This document shows, piece after piece, positions 8,898-18,263 of a stretch of DNA of 64,000 nt. Origin of the DNA: a bacterium (GTDB lineage: Bacteria; Verrucomicrobiota; Verrucomicrobiia; Limisphaerales; J093). The stretch is from the NCBI GenBank assembly GCA_021780105.1, contig JAJXZJ010000069.1:31896-95895 (forward strand), in the 5' to 3' direction. Within the stretch, counting starts at the first letter, position 1. Every line of letters begins with the position of its first letter. The notes under the pieces are model-generated. The model saw only the letters and a program-made list of their open reading frames with translations, searched no databases and was not told where the DNA came from. A program made the position numbers and the translations under genes.

Positions 8898-9107
8898 ATG
8901 AACGAATCCATTGTCCTGGCGAACGGTCAGCGCGTGACGGCTCCCCTGCCCTGCACAATCGCGCAGTTTCTCGTGTCGCAAGGTCTGCCGCCGCGCAGTG
9001 TCGTGGTGGAACACAACGGCGAAGCGGTGGCGCCGTCGGAATTCAACCAGCGCCGCCTCGCCGCCGGCGACCGGCTGGAGATCGTGAAAATCGTGGCGGG
9101 CGGATGA
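8898..9107 (+). CDS. thiS: Sulfur carrier protein ThiS
   Basis: A 69-residue ubiquitin-like protein ending in Gly-Gly (KIVAGG), the site that is adenylated and converted to thiocarboxylate to deliver sulfur for thiazole formation. Typical ThiS features are present: ANGQRVTAP at the start, VVVEHNGEAVAPSEF in the middle, LAAGDRLEIVKIVAGG at the end. The ATG at 8898 is preferred over an in-frame GTG at 8883 because it gives the usual family length. It sits 24 bases downstream of thiH and is presumably co-transcribed with it. Confidence 0.92.
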   Translation: MNESIVLANGQRVTAPLPCTIAQFLVSQGLPPRSVVVEHNGEAVAPSEFNQRRLAAGDRLEIVKIVAGG

Positions 9108-9153
9108 TGCCGCGGTCGTCGGAACCGAGTTTTGATTTCGTTCCGACGCCGGA

Positions 9154-9182
9154 TTGCCAACCGGCCGTCGCCGCGCTACTAC
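9154..9182 (+). promoter_or_regulatory. Promoter of the MacB-type operon
   Basis: TTGCCA (9154-9159), 17-base spacer, TACTAC (9177-9182). The start codon at 9193 is only 10 bases beyond the -10 element, so the leader is at most a few bases and contains no ribosome binding site. Confidence 0.45.
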
Positions 9183-9192
9183 TTTCCCGTCT

Positions 9193-9870
9193 ATGCCGGA
9201 GACACCAATCGTTGCCATTCGCGAGCTTTCCAAGGTTTATCAGCAGGGCGATCTTAATGTGATCGCGCTGGACCGCATCACGCTCGACATTGCGGCCGGC
9301 GAATTTCTCGTCCTGATGGGACCGTCCGGTTCCGGCAAATCCACGCTCCTGCACATCATTGCCGGCATTGACCGGCCGACGAACGGCGAGGTTCACGTCC
9401 AGGGCAACGACATCACGCGGCTCAACGAGTCCGAACTGGCCGACTGGCGGAACCACAACGTCGGTTTTGTCTTCCAAACCTTCAATCTCATCCCGGTCCT
9501 GACCGCCTACGAGAACGTGGAACTGCCGCTGTTGTTGACGCGGCTGTCGGGCCGCGAACGCCGCCGGCTCGTGACCACGGCGCTGGAAATCGTCGGCCTG
9601 GCCGACCGCATGAAGCACCTGCCGCGGCAGATGTCCGGCGGCCAGGAACAGCGCACGGCCATCGCCCGCGCCCTGGTCACCGACCCCGGCCTGGTCGTCG
9701 CGGACGAACCCACCGGCAACCTCGATTCCCACTCCGCGCACGAGGTGCTCACGATTCTCCAGTCGCTCAGCCGCGACCTGCACAAGACGGTGATCATGGT
9801 GACGCACGACCCGAAGGCGGCGGCGTTCGGCAGCCGGCAGGTGCATCTGGAAAAAGGAGAACTGACGTGA
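9193..9870 (+). CDS. MacB/LolD-type ABC transporter ATP-binding protein
   Basis: A 225-residue ATPase of the group that powers MacB, LolCDE and FtsEX-like permeases. Walker A is GPSGSGKST (residues 43-51), the signature is MSGGQEQR near 145, Walker B/D-loop is [12 protein letters not shown] near 168, and the H-loop is VMVTHD. The Glu in place of Gln/Arg in SGGQEQR is a small deviation. The next genes are two FtsX-like permeases and a HlyD-type adaptor, so the likely role is export of a peptide, lipoprotein or small molecule across the envelope. The gene is separated from its permease by a 316-base insertion, whereas the other genes of the operon touch or overlap. Confidence 0.92.
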   Translation: MPETPIVAIRELSKVYQQGDLNVIALDRITLDIAAGEFLVLMGPSGSGKSTLLHIIAGIDRPTNGEVHVQGNDITRLNESELADWRNHNVGFVFQTFNLIPVLTAYENVELPLLLTRLSGRERRRLVTTALEIVGLADRMKHLPRQMSGGQEQRTAIARALVTDPGLVVADEPTGNLDSHSAHEVLTILQSLSRDLHKTVIMVTHDPKAAAFGSRQVHLEKGELT

Positions 9871-9905
9871 TTGCCAATTGCCAGTTGCCAATTGTCAATT
9901 GGCCA
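9870..9905. repeat. ATTGCCA heptamer array, left copy
   Basis: Consecutive 7-base units: ATTGCCA (9870), ATTGCCA (9877), GTTGCCA (9884), ATTGTCA (9891), then ATTGGCCA (9898-9905). It starts on the last base of the ATPase stop codon. The same heptamer appears in inverted orientation at 10161-10188. Confidence 0.7.
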
Positions 9906-10130
9906 GCCTGCGCGCGCGGAGCGGCGGGAAGCGGCCAGAATCGCCGTGATTTCACGGGCCTCCTGATGCAATGGCTCCAGCCGGGACGTGGGCAGCAGGC
10001 CGGACTCCATGGTCATCTCCAGCCCGAACTGGGTTTCATCCGCCTCCTCCTCGGCGATGCCCAGCCTGGCGATGAATTCCTTCCGCGAACGCGCTTTGCA
10101 GGCGGCCCGGTAATTCGCCGCCACGCCGGG
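9906..10130 (-). pseudogene. N-terminally truncated four-helix-bundle protein (23S rRNA intervening-sequence/Avd-like family)
   Basis: Read on the minus strand, this segment encodes about 75 residues that match the C-terminal two thirds of the four-helix-bundle family: VAANYRAACKARSRKEF, GIAEEEADETQFGLE and EAREITAILAASRRSAR. The N-terminal helix of the family (usually about 40 residues) is absent, no credible start codon is present, and the frame runs out into the heptamer array without its own stop. It is therefore a remnant. It lies antisense between the ATPase and permease genes of an efflux operon and is bracketed by inverted ATTGCCA arrays, so it appears to have arrived as a unit. Confidence 0.75.
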
Positions 10131-10160
10131 GCCGGCATTTGCGATTTGTTTTGCCAGGAT

Positions 10161-10188
10161 TGGCAATCGGCAATCGGCAACTGGCAAT
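10161..10188. repeat. TGGCAAT heptamer array, right copy (inverted)
   Basis: Four 7-base units: TGGCAAT (10161), CGGCAAT (10168), CGGCAAC (10175), TGGCAAT (10182). They are the reverse complement of the units at 9870-9905. The last unit supplies the A and T of the permease start codon (10187-10189). Confidence 0.7.
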
Positions 10189-11335
10189 GAGCATCCCCGG
10201 CTTCGTCCTCCGCAACGCCTTTCGCAACAAGCGCCGGCTCGCGCTCTCGGTGTCCAGCGTGGCGGCCAGCTTGTTCCTGCTGGTCACGTTGCAGGTGGCC
10301 CTGCGCGAACTCACGAACCCGATCAACGACGAAGGCTCCAGCCTCCGCATCATCGTCCGCAACAAGGTTTCCCTCGCGCAGCCGCTGCCCGCCCGGCAAT
10401 TGCAGGTGCTCGAGCGCATTCCGGGCATTGTCGCGGTCACCCCCTTCACGTTCTACGGCGGACTTTACAAGGGCGACGAGAAGTTCACCAGCTTCGCGCA
10501 GTTTGCCGTGGATCCCCCGCGCACGCTGCCGCTGATCACCGACGCCAAGGTGCCGGCGGACCAGCTCAAGGCCTGGCTCGCCGACCGCACCTCGTGCATC
10601 GTCGGCAAGATGACGGCTGACCGCTATGGACTCAAGGTGGGCGACCACATGCGCTTCACCGGGCAGGTCTATCCCTGCAATCTCGACCTGAAAATTGCCG
10701 GCATCTACCACGGCACGGCGGACGATCGCAACCTGTTCTTCCACCACAAATACCTCGACGAGTCGCTCGGCAATCCCGGCACGGTCGGCGCGTGGTGGGT
10801 GCGGGCCGCCTCGGTAGCGGAGGCGCCGCTGGTGACCGACCGCATCAACAAGGCATTCGCCAACTCCAGCGCCGAGGTGCGCGCGGAGTCGGAGCGCGCG
10901 TTCGTGCTTGGCTTCGTCTCGATGTGGGCCAACATCAAGACGCTCATCGGCGGCATCAGCATCGTGGTCGTGTTCGCGCTGCTGCTGGTCACTGTCAGCA
11001 CCATGAGCATGGCCATCCGCGAACGGTTCCGCGAACTCGCCATCCTCAAGGCCATCGGCTTCCGGCGGCGGGAGTTGTTCGCGTTCATTCTGGCGGAAAG
11101 CTTCGGGCTGGCGATGCTCGGGGCGATCCTGGGTGCGGGCGGCGCGTGGGCGCTGTTCCATTCGCTCAACATTCAGAAGCTCACGAACGGGCTGTTCATC
11201 ATGTTTGAAGTCACCACGCGGATGCTGGGGCTGGCGTTCTCGGTGGCGGCGTTGCTGGCGCTGCTCGCCGCGCTGGCGCCGATGATCAACATCGCCCGGA
11301 CGAGCGTGGTGGAGGGACTGCGCACCTTGGATTAA
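10187..11335 (+). CDS. FtsX/MacB-like ABC permease 1
   Basis: A 382-residue permease with one N-terminal membrane segment (about residues 19-40), a periplasmic domain of about 220 residues and three C-terminal membrane segments. The FtsX-type cytoplasmic motif AIRERFRELAILKAIGFRRRE lies at about 278-298. The ATG at 10187 is chosen because MSIPGFVLRNAFRNKRR is the family-like N-terminus; an earlier in-frame start would be encoded by the heptamer array. The next gene starts one base after its stop. It forms the membrane part of the exporter together with the following permease and the ATPase at 9193. Confidence 0.88.
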   Translation: MSIPGFVLRNAFRNKRRLALSVSSVAASLFLLVTLQVALRELTNPINDEGSSLRIIVRNKVSLAQPLPARQLQVLERIPGIVAVTPFTFYGGLYKGDEKFTSFAQFAVDPPRTLPLITDAKVPADQLKAWLADRTSCIVGKMTADRYGLKVGDHMRFTGQVYPCNLDLKIAGIYHGTADDRNLFFHHKYLDESLGNPGTVGAWWVRAASVAEAPLVTDRINKAFANSSAEVRAESERAFVLGFVSMWANIKTLIGGISIVVVFALLLVTVSTMSMAIRERFRELAILKAIGFRRRELFAFILAESFGLAMLGAILGAGGAWALFHSLNIQKLTNGLFIMFEVTTRMLGLAFSVAALLALLAALAPMINIARTSVVEGLRTLD

Positions 11336-11336
11336 C

Positions 11337-12500
11337 ATGTCACTGCCCATCCGCTACAGTTTGCGCAACGCCATCGTCCGCTGGCGCTCGACCATCGCCA
11401 CGGTGCTGGGCATTGCGCTGGTGGTCTTCGTGTTCGTGCTGCTCCAGTCGCTCGCCGCAGGCATCGAGAAAAGCAGTGGCAACACCGGCGACCCGCGTAA
11501 TGTGCTCGTCGTGCGCAAAGGCGCCACGGCCGAGTCTGCCAGCCTGATCTCGCGCGAAAATTTCCGTGACCTCCAGTATTTCAGCGAAATCGCCCGGACC
11601 GCCGGCGGCCAACCGGTCATCTCCGCCGACGTGCTCGTGCTCGTCAACCTCCCCCGCCGCAACCACGGCGGCGAGGCGAACGTCCTCCTCCGCGGCGTCA
11701 CCCCGCGCGGCATGGAATTGCGCCCGCAGGTTCACCTTGTCGCCGGCCGCTGGTTCACGCCGGGCAAGCGCGAGATCGTGGTGTCCGCCAAGCTCGCCCG
11801 GCGTTTCGCCAATTTCGACATTGGCCAGTCCTTCAAGTCCGGCAGCGCCACGCTCACCGTCGTCGGCTGGCTCGACGGCGGCGGCAGCGCGTTCGACTCG
11901 GAATGCTGGCTCGACGCCGACGAATGCCGGTCCATCTTCGAGCGCGACATGTATTCGAGCTTTCTCATCCGGCCGCGGGACAATGCGGCCGCGACGAACT
12001 TGATCCGGCGCATCGAATCCGACCCGCGCTTCAAGCTCAAGGCCGAGCGCGAGGTGGATTACTACCGGCAGCAGACGATGACCGCCGCGCCGATCAAATG
12101 GCTCGGCGATTTCCTGGCGGTGATGATGTCCATCGGCGCGGTGTTCGCCGCGATGAACACGATGTATGCCGCCGTCGGCGCGCGGACCCGCGAGATCGGC
12201 ACTTTGCGCGTGCTCGGCTTCCGGCGGCGGGCCGTGGTGACGGCGTTGCTGATCGAGGGCGGCTTCCTGGCATTCATCGGCGGGGCGTTGGGCTGTTTGC
12301 TCGCCTACCATTGGAACGGTTACACCACGGCCACCATGGGTGTGGAAACCTTCAGCGAAATCGTGTTTCAATTCCGCGTCACCGCCCGTCTGGTGATGGA
12401 AGGACTCTTGTTCGCCGTCGTGGTCGGGCTGATCGGCACGTTGCTGCCGGCCGTCCGCGCCGCGCGGCTCCCCGTCATTGGCGCGCTCAAATCCGTATGA
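11337..12500 (+). CDS. FtsX/MacB-like ABC permease 2
   Basis: A 387-residue paralogue of the previous gene with the same architecture: N-terminal membrane segment (about residues 17-38), periplasmic MacB-like core domain, then three membrane segments. The motif GARTREIGTLRVLGFRRRA is near residue 280. Two different permeases suggest a heterodimeric LolCE-like transporter rather than a MacB homodimer. The ATG at 11337 is one base after the upstream stop, and the TGA overlaps the next ATG (ATGA), so the three genes are translationally coupled. Confidence 0.88.
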   Translation: MSLPIRYSLRNAIVRWRSTIATVLGIALVVFVFVLLQSLAAGIEKSSGNTGDPRNVLVVRKGATAESASLISRENFRDLQYFSEIARTAGGQPVISADVLVLVNLPRRNHGGEANVLLRGVTPRGMELRPQVHLVAGRWFTPGKREIVVSAKLARRFANFDIGQSFKSGSATLTVVGWLDGGGSAFDSECWLDADECRSIFERDMYSSFLIRPRDNAAATNLIRRIESDPRFKLKAEREVDYYRQQTMTAAPIKWLGDFLAVMMSIGAVFAAMNTMYAAVGARTREIGTLRVLGFRRRAVVTALLIEGGFLAFIGGALGCLLAYHWNGYTTATMGVETFSEIVFQFRVTARLVMEGLLFAVVVGLIGTLLPAVRAARLPVIGALKSV

Positions 12501-13504
12501 ACGACGACCCCAAGTCGAAAATTTCCCAGCTCCGGATTGATCCCGCGGCCCGGCGCCGCTCCACCGGCACGATGTGGCTCATTTTCCTGGGCGTGACGCT
12601 GACCGCGGTCGCGGCCGTGATCTTCTGGCGGCCGTGGGCCGGCGAAGGCATCCGGTTCGCCCGTGGCGGCAAGGCCTACACCCCCGCCACCAGCGACCCG
12701 GCCGCCAGCGCCGCCACCACCAACCTGGCGGCCCTGCCCGTCGCGCCCGGCGCCAACCTCATCAGCAATTCCGTCCTCACGGTGTCCGGTTACATCGTCA
12801 ACCGCGAGCGCATCGAAATCAGCCCGCGGTTCATGGGGCTGGTGAAGTGGATCGGCGTCAACAAAGGCGACGCCGTCACCAACGGCCAGGTCATCGTCCG
12901 GCTGGACGACGCCGAATACCGCGCCCAGTTCGATGCCGCCGTCGCGCGCCTGGCCACCGCGAAGGCCAACCTCGTCCGCAGCGAAGTGGATTACCAACGC
13001 ATCCTGTCGCTATCTACGAACAACATCGAAACCCGCGCGAACGAGGACGACGCCCGCCTGCAGGTGGAGGCCAACCGCGCCGCGCTCGCCGAGGCCGAGG
13101 CCAACCGCGATCTCTACCGCACCTATCTCGACTGGTGCGTCATCCGCTCGCCAATCAATGGCGTCGTGCTCGAAAAACTCACCCGCGCCGGCGAAGTCGT
13201 CACCCCGCAAAGCTTCGGCGGCACCGGCGGCCCGAGCACCGCCCTCCTGTCCGTCGGCGACCCCAAGGATCTACAGGTGGAGATTGACCTGAACGAAGCC
13301 GACCTCGCGAAGGTGCGTCTTCACCAGCCGTGCAAAATCAGCCCGGAGGCGTATCCCGACCGCAGCTACGACGGGACGGTCGTGGAAATCGCGCCCGAAG
13401 CCAGCCGCCAGAAAGGCACGCTCCAGATCAAGGTTCAGATCAAAGACCCGGATTCCTACCTTACGCCCGAACTCAGCGCAAAAGTGGATTTCCTGGGCAA
13501 ATAA
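12497..13504 (+). CDS. HlyD/MacA-family periplasmic adaptor
   Basis: A 335-residue membrane-fusion protein. A single N-terminal membrane anchor (TMWLIFLGVTLTAVAAVIFW, about residues 21-40) is followed by a Ser/Ala/Thr-rich linker, a biotinyl-lipoyl-like half (KWIGVNKGDAVTNGQVIVRLDD), a coiled-coil hairpin (about residues 140-210), the second lipoyl half (VIRSPINGVVLEKL) and a beta-barrel domain. It bridges the inner-membrane ABC transporter to an outer-membrane TolC channel. No TolC gene is in this operon; the nearest is at 18264-19703. It starts inside the stop codon of the preceding permease gene. Confidence 0.88.
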   Translation: MNDDPKSKISQLRIDPAARRRSTGTMWLIFLGVTLTAVAAVIFWRPWAGEGIRFARGGKAYTPATSDPAASAATTNLAALPVAPGANLISNSVLTVSGYIVNRERIEISPRFMGLVKWIGVNKGDAVTNGQVIVRLDDAEYRAQFDAAVARLATAKANLVRSEVDYQRILSLSTNNIETRANEDDARLQVEANRAALAEAEANRDLYRTYLDWCVIRSPINGVVLEKLTRAGEVVTPQSFGGTGGPSTALLSVGDPKDLQVEIDLNEADLAKVRLHQPCKISPEAYPDRSYDGTVVEIAPEASRQKGTLQIKVQIKDPDSYLTPELSAKVDFLGK

Positions 13505-13890
13505 CGCGGGCCAAAGCTCGCCGGCCGGCCGCGGCGTGATCCGGGCAAAGCAACGATGCTCGGCAAACGGGAAGCGAAGTTGATCTGCGCGTTGATCCAG
13601 CCCGGATCAATCCTGCCGGAGCCGATATTGATGGTTTTCGCCGGAAGCGGGGCTGGCGACAATGTCGCTAAGGCGCCGTCAGCCCACAACCTCACGCCGC
13701 CGGCGTTTCACGGGTTGCTTGCTGTGTCCTGGTGGCGATTCCCGCCTGATTATTGCGGACGGTTGGTCAAGGGAACGGCTGTGATCTGTCTGGCGTTCCG
13801 GTTTCATTGCATTTGCCGGCGGGCATCGTGCTGTCAGTGCGCCGCCAAAACGCGCTTGCGGCGCGGCGGGCGGACACTAGTTTCTCCGCC
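13505..13890. other. Intergenic region before gcvP
   Basis: No gene is supported. A perfect hairpin TTGATCC (13592-13598), loop of five, GGATCAA (13604-13610) lies 90 bases after the efflux operon but lacks a T-run. The frame in phase with gcvP is open from 13753 but shows no family similarity before 13891. Confidence 0.4.
13856..13883 (+). promoter_or_regulatory. Promoter of gcvP
   Basis: TTGCGG (13856-13861), 16-base spacer, TAGTTT (13878-13883). The GTG at 13891 follows the -10 element by 7 bases, the distance expected for a transcript whose first base is the start codon. Confidence 0.45.
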
Positions 13891-16800
13891 GTGAATTCGA
13901 ATTCGCAACCGACGCCCACCCACGCCGTTTCCGCCGCAAACACCGGCGATCCGGCGACGGATCGCACCGCTTTGAACAGCTCCCGGCACCCGGATCGCTT
14001 CGTCCGCCGCCACATCGGCCCGCGGCCAGCGGACCTCCAGGCGATGCTCGCCACGCTGGGTTTCGACAGTCTCGACGCGCTGGCCGACCGCGCCGTGCCG
14101 GCGGACATCCGGCTGCGCCGCCCGCTCAACCTGCCGCCGCCGGTCAGCGAATTTGAGGCGCTGGCCCGGTTGCGTGCCATCGCGGCGGAAAACGAGGTCT
14201 GCCGCTCGTTCATCGGCATGGGCTATTACGACTGCATCACGCCGCCGGTGATCCAGCGCAACATGCTGGAGAACCCCGGCTGGTACACGCAATACACGCC
14301 TTACCAGTCCGAGATTTCGCAGGGGCGGCTCGAAATGTTGCTGAACTTCCAGACGATGGTGTGCGACCTGACGGCGCTGCCGATCGCCAACGCGTCGTTG
14401 CTGGACGAAGCGACCGCCTGCGCCGAGGCCATGATGATGTGCCACCGCTTAAAGAGCGGCCGGAACGTGTTTCTGGTTTCCGCCGGTTGCCATCCGCAGA
14501 ACCTCGCCGTGGTCCAGACCCGCGCGAAGGCGCTCGGCATCGAGGTCGTCGTCCAAGAGAACGACGCGTTCGAATTCAACGACAACGTCTGCGGCGTGCT
14601 GGTGCAATACCCGGACACGCTGGGCACGATCCATGACTTCGCGCCGCTCGCCGAGAAGGCCCACGCCGCGGGCGCGTTGGTGGTGGTGGCCACGGATTTG
14701 CTGGCGTTGACGCTGCTCCGGCCACCCGGCGAATCCGGCGCGGACATTGCGGTCGGCAGCGCGCAGCGCTTCGGCGTGCCGCTGGGATTCGGCGGCCCGC
14801 ACGCGGCGTTCTTTGCGACGCGTGACGAGTTCAAACGTCAGATGCCGGGCCGGCTCGTCGGTGTGTCGAAGGATTCGCGCGGCAAGCCGGCGCTGCGGCT
14901 GGCGCTGGGCACGCGCGAACAGCACATCCGTCGCGAGAAGGCCACGAGCAACATCTGCACCGCGCAGGCGCTGCTGGCAAACATGGCCGCCGCCTACGCG
15001 ATCTACCACGGACCGGATGGGCTGAAGGCGATCGGGCGGCGCGTGCATGGGTTGACCCGCGCGCTGGCGAGCGGCCTGGAGAAACTTGGCTTCGCGCCGG
15101 TGCCAGCGCCCTTTTTTGACACCTTGTGCATCACGATGGGCGCGAAGACGGCGGACATTATGCAGCGGGCGGCCGGCCATGCCATCAACCTCCGGCCTGT
15201 GAGCGCGGACGCCATCGGCGTCAGCCTCGACGAAACGGTGACGCTGAGCGACGTGGCGGATCTGCTCCAGATCTTCGTTGATCTGGCCTCCGTGGTGAAC
15301 CAATACATTGGCGAAACCGAGAAGAACCTCGACCGGCTCCTGGCCCGGGCGGAAAGCGGCGATGCAGTCCTGTTCTTCGACGAGGCCGATGCCTTGTTTG
15401 GCAGGCGGACCAGTGTGAAGGCGTTTGCCCGCACCAGCCCGTTTCTCACGCATCTGGTGTTTCATTGTTACCACTCGGAAACCGAGATGCTGCGTTACCT
15501 CAAGCGGCTGGAGTCGCGCGACCTGTCGCTGTGCCAGGCCATGATCCCGCTCGGTTCCTGCACGATGAAGCTCAACGCCGCCAGCCAGATGTTGCCCGTG
15601 AGCTGGCCGGAATTCGCGCGGCTGCATCCGTTTGCACCGTCGGAGCAGACCTGCGGCTACCAGAAATTATTCGCCGACCTGGAACAATGGCTCGCGGAAG
15701 TGACCGGCTTTGCGGCCGTTTCGCTCCAGCCGAATGCCGGGTCGCAGGGCGAATACACGGGCCTCACGGTCATCCGCCATTATCACGAAGCGCAGGGCCA
15801 GCCGCAGCGCAAGGTATGCCTCATCCCGACCTCGGCGCACGGCACAAACCCGGCGAGCGCCGCGATGGCGGGGCTGCAGGTCGTGCCGGTGGCGTGCGAC
15901 GCGGGCGGCAACATTGACGTGGCGGACTTGCGGGCGAAGGCGGCCGCGCACGCGCCGAACCTGGCAGCGCTCATGGTGACGTATCCTTCCACGCACGGCG
16001 TGTTCGAGAGCGGCATCCGGGAAATCTGCCGGACCGTCCACGCGCACGGCGGACAGGTTTACCTGGACGGCGCGAACATGAACGCGCAGGTCGGCCTCAC
16101 CCGGCCGGCAGAAATCGGCGCCGATGTCTGTCACCTGAACCTGCACAAAACCTTCTGCATTCCGCACGGCGGCGGCGGACCGGGCGTAGGGCCGATTGCC
16201 GTGGCGAAACATCTGGTGCCGTTCCTGCCGGGTCATCCGGTCATCAATCCGCAATTCGCAATTCGCAATTCGCAATCCAACATTGGTCCGGTGTCCGCGG
16301 CGCCGTGGGGCAGCGCTGGCATCCTGCCGATTTCCTGGGTTTATCTCGCGTGCATGGGCGCGGAGGGGCTGGCCGAGGCGACGAAAGTGGCCATTTTGAA
16401 CGCGAACTACATTGCGCGCCGGCTGGCCGGCTTGTTCCCCGTCCTTTACACCGGGCCGGGCGGGCTGGTGGCGCACGAGTGCATCCTCGATGTGCGACAG
16501 TTCAAGAGCGTGACCGTCGAGGACATCGCCAAGCGGCTGATGGATTTCGGCTTTCATGCGCCGACGATGTCCTTCCCGGTGCCGGGCACGTTGATGGTGG
16601 AACCGACCGAGAGCGAATCGAAGGAGGAACTGGACCGCTTCTGCGAGGCGATGATCGCCATTCACGGCGAAATCCAGGCCGTCGAATCCGGTCGGTTCGA
16701 CAAGGCGAACAACCCGCTGAAAAACGCGCCGCACACGGCGGACACGCTGGCGGCGGAGGATTGGGACCGGCCGTATTCCCGCGCGCAGGCGGCATTCCCG

Positions 16801-16911
16801 GCGCGGCATCAACAGGAGTTTAAGTTCTGGCCCGCCGTCGGCCGCGTGGACAACGTCCACGGCGACCGCAACCCGGTCTGCACCTGCGCGGGCATGGAGG
16901 CCTATGCGTGA
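13891..16911 (+). CDS. gcvP: Glycine dehydrogenase (decarboxylating), P-protein of the glycine cleavage system
   Basis: P-protein decarboxylates glycine with pyridoxal phosphate and passes the aminomethyl group to lipoyl-GcvH. This is the full single-chain form (about 1006 residues from the GTG at 13891). It has the N-terminal [17 protein letters not shown], the first-half [34 protein letters not shown] and the PLP-lysine motif [17 protein letters not shown] with Lys near 753. A start at 13753 is possible but would add 46 residues without family similarity. A GCAATTC array inserts about a dozen residues ([12 protein letters not shown]) just before [11 protein letters not shown]. gcvT and gcvH are about 36 kb away at 52.5-54.1 kb. 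It converges on the MFS gene with a 10-base overlap. Confidence 0.95.
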   Translation: MNSNSQPTPTHAVSAANTGDPATDRTALNSSRHPDRFVRRHIGPRPADLQAMLATLGFDSLDALADRAVPADIRLRRPLNLPPPVSEFEALARLRAIAAENEVCRSFIGMGYYDCITPPVIQRNMLENPGWYTQYTPYQSEISQGRLEMLLNFQTMVCDLTALPIANASLLDEATACAEAMMMCHRLKSGRNVFLVSAGCHPQNLAVVQTRAKALGIEVVVQENDAFEFNDNVCGVLVQYPDTLGTIHDFAPLAEKAHAAGALVVVATDLLALTLLRPPGESGADIAVGSAQRFGVPLGFGGPHAAFFATRDEFKRQMPGRLVGVSKDSRGKPALRLALGTREQHIRREKATSNICTAQALLANMAAAYAIYHGPDGLKAIGRRVHGLTRALASGLEKLGFAPVPAPFFDTLCITMGAKTADIMQRAAGHAINLRPVSADAIGVSLDETVTLSDVADLLQIFVDLASVVNQYIGETEKNLDRLLARAESGDAVLFFDEADALFGRRTSVKAFARTSPFLTHLVFHCYHSETEMLRYLKRLESRDLSLCQAMIPLGSCTMKLNAASQMLPVSWPEFARLHPFAPSEQTCGYQKLFADLEQWLAEVTGFAAVSLQPNAGSQGEYTGLTVIRHYHEAQGQPQRKVCLIPTSAHGTNPASAAMAGLQVVPVACDAGGNIDVADLRAKAAAHAPNLAALMVTYPSTHGVFESGIREICRTVHAHGGQVYLDGANMNAQVGLTRPAEIGADVCHLNLHKTFCIPHGGGGPGVGPIAVAKHLVPFLPGHPVINPQFAIRNSQSNIGPVSAAPWGSAGILPISWVYLACMGAEGLAEATKVAILNANYIARRLAGLFPVLYTGPGGLVAHECILDVRQFKSVTVEDIAKRLMDFGFHAPTMSFPVPGTLMVEPTESESKEELDRFCEAMIAIHGEIQAVESGRFDKANNPLKNAPHTADTLAAEDWDRPYSRAQAAFPARHQQEFKFWPAVGRVDNVHGDRNPVCTCAGMEAYA
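16251..16278. repeat. GCAATTC heptamer array inside gcvP
   Basis: Three perfect GCAATTC units (16251, 16258, 16265) and one GCAATCC (16272) lie in frame within gcvP, in a loop of the C-terminal half. The unit length and composition resemble the ATTGCCA arrays at 9870 and 10161. Confidence 0.75.
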
Positions 16912-18212
16912 CCGGATCTCCGGCGCTCACGCGCCGGAGCGACGGTGGCCTCCGCGTGCGTGTCGTGGCGAAGCCGTTGGAACGTGATCAAGCTGGTCAG
17001 CAGCGCAATCGCGGCACAGGTGAAATAGGGCAAGGCCGGGTGTGTGGTAAACAGCGTCGCGGCGTAAATTGGGGCGAGAATGCGCGCCAGGCTGCCCGCG
17101 CTCTGGGCCACGCCGATGGTCGCGCCCTGTTCGGTGGCTGGTGTCAGGATCGAGATCAGGCCGAAGAGCGGCGGCCGCGTCAGACTGGCGCCGATGGACA
17201 GCAATCCGAGGACGACCAGCATCACGACCCAGGGCATGCCGCCGGCCTGGAACAAACCGCTCCACGAAAGCGCCGCGGTTCCGTGGATCAAGGGCAATGG
17301 AATCAGGCTCAGGCCGGTCAGCAACAGGCTCAGGCCGATGACGCGCGGCTCGCCAAACATTTTAACCAGGCGGCCGGTAAACCCGCCCTGCACGAAGGCG
17401 CCGATGATGCCGCAGTACGCGAAGAGATAGGTGACGGCCGTCGCGGCGCGCTCATCGCGCTCGATGTCGAGGTGAAAATTCTGGCTGACCAGCAGCGGCA
17501 GCGTGACCTCGAAGCAACTGAAGCAAAACGTGGCGAGGAAGAACACGACGACCAGCAGACCGACCTTTGGCTGCCGGACCGTGTGGCGCCACTGGTCCAG
17601 GCGCGGCCGCGCCGCGGCGTGTTCGGAATTTGGACGGTGGCTTTCGGCGAGAATGCTGAACGCGAGCAGAAAATTGACCACGCAGAACCCGGTGGCCACC
17701 CAGCCCGGTCCGGTGCTGCCAAGGTGCGTGAGGCTAAGCCCGCCGATGATGGGGCCAAAAATAAACCCCAGCCCGAACGCCATGCCGATGAGGCCCATGC
17801 GCCGCGAACGCTGGTCCGGCGGTGAGATGTCGGCTATGTAAGCCTGGGCCACGCCGATGTTGCCGCCGCAGGCGCCGGCAAAGGCACGCGAGATCAACAG
17901 CGTCGTCAGCGCGGCGGTGTGATCGGCCAGTCCGGAGCCGATCGCAAACAGCGCGTAGGACGCGGCCGCGCCCGCGGTGCTGAGCAGCAACACCGGCCGC
18001 CGGCCAATGCGGTCAGAGAGATGCCCCCAGATCGGCGCGAAGACAAACTGCATCGCGGAGAACGCGGCGATAATAACCCCGATCATGAGACCGCCGGCGC
18101 CGAAGTGGCGGCTGTAAACCGGCACGAGCGGAACGACGATTCCAAAACCGATGAGGTCAACAAAGACGGTCAGGAAAATGACAAAAACAGATGGCTTCTT
18201 CAAGCGGCGCAA
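16902..18212 (-). CDS. Major facilitator superfamily transporter (TetA-like drug:H+ antiporter group)
   Basis: A 436-residue inner-membrane protein with 12 predicted membrane segments. The MFS loop 2-3 signature is [19 protein letters not shown] (about residues 63-81). The antiporter motif C region is [16 protein letters not shown] (about 142-157). Similarity of layout to TetA-type exporters ([18 protein letters not shown]) suggests efflux of a small molecule, but the substrate cannot be read from sequence. The first usable codon is TTG at 18212 or TTG at 18203; no ATG is nearby. It lies downstream of the TolC gene with a 51-base gap, so it may belong to the same minus-strand operon as TetR and TolC. 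Confidence 0.85.
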   Translation of the reverse strand: MRRLKKPSVFVIFLTVFVDLIGFGIVVPLVPVYSRHFGAGGLMIGVIIAAFSAMQFVFAPIWGHLSDRIGRRPVLLLSTAGAAASYALFAIGSGLADHTAALTTLLISRAFAGACGGNIGVAQAYIADISPPDQRSRRMGLIGMAFGLGFIFGPIIGGLSLTHLGSTGPGWVATGFCVVNFLLAFSILAESHRPNSEHAAARPRLDQWRHTVRQPKVGLLVVVFFLATFCFSCFEVTLPLLVSQNFHLDIERDERAATAVTYLFAYCGIIGAFVQGGFTGRLVKMFGEPRVIGLSLLLTGLSLIPLPLIHGTAALSWSGLFQAGGMPWVVMLVVLGLLSIGASLTRPPLFGLISILTPATEQGATIGVAQSAGSLARILAPIYAATLFTTHPALPYFTCAAIALLTSLITFQRLRHDTHAEATVAPARERRRSGHA

Positions 18213-18263
18213 GTCGTTGAATGTTTATCCAGCACGGGTTCAACCGCGATTCCCAAACCGCGG

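Noticed and set aside
13592..13610. Terminator after the efflux operon
   Set aside because: The hairpin TTGATCC/GGATCAA is perfect but weak in GC and is not followed by a T-run.
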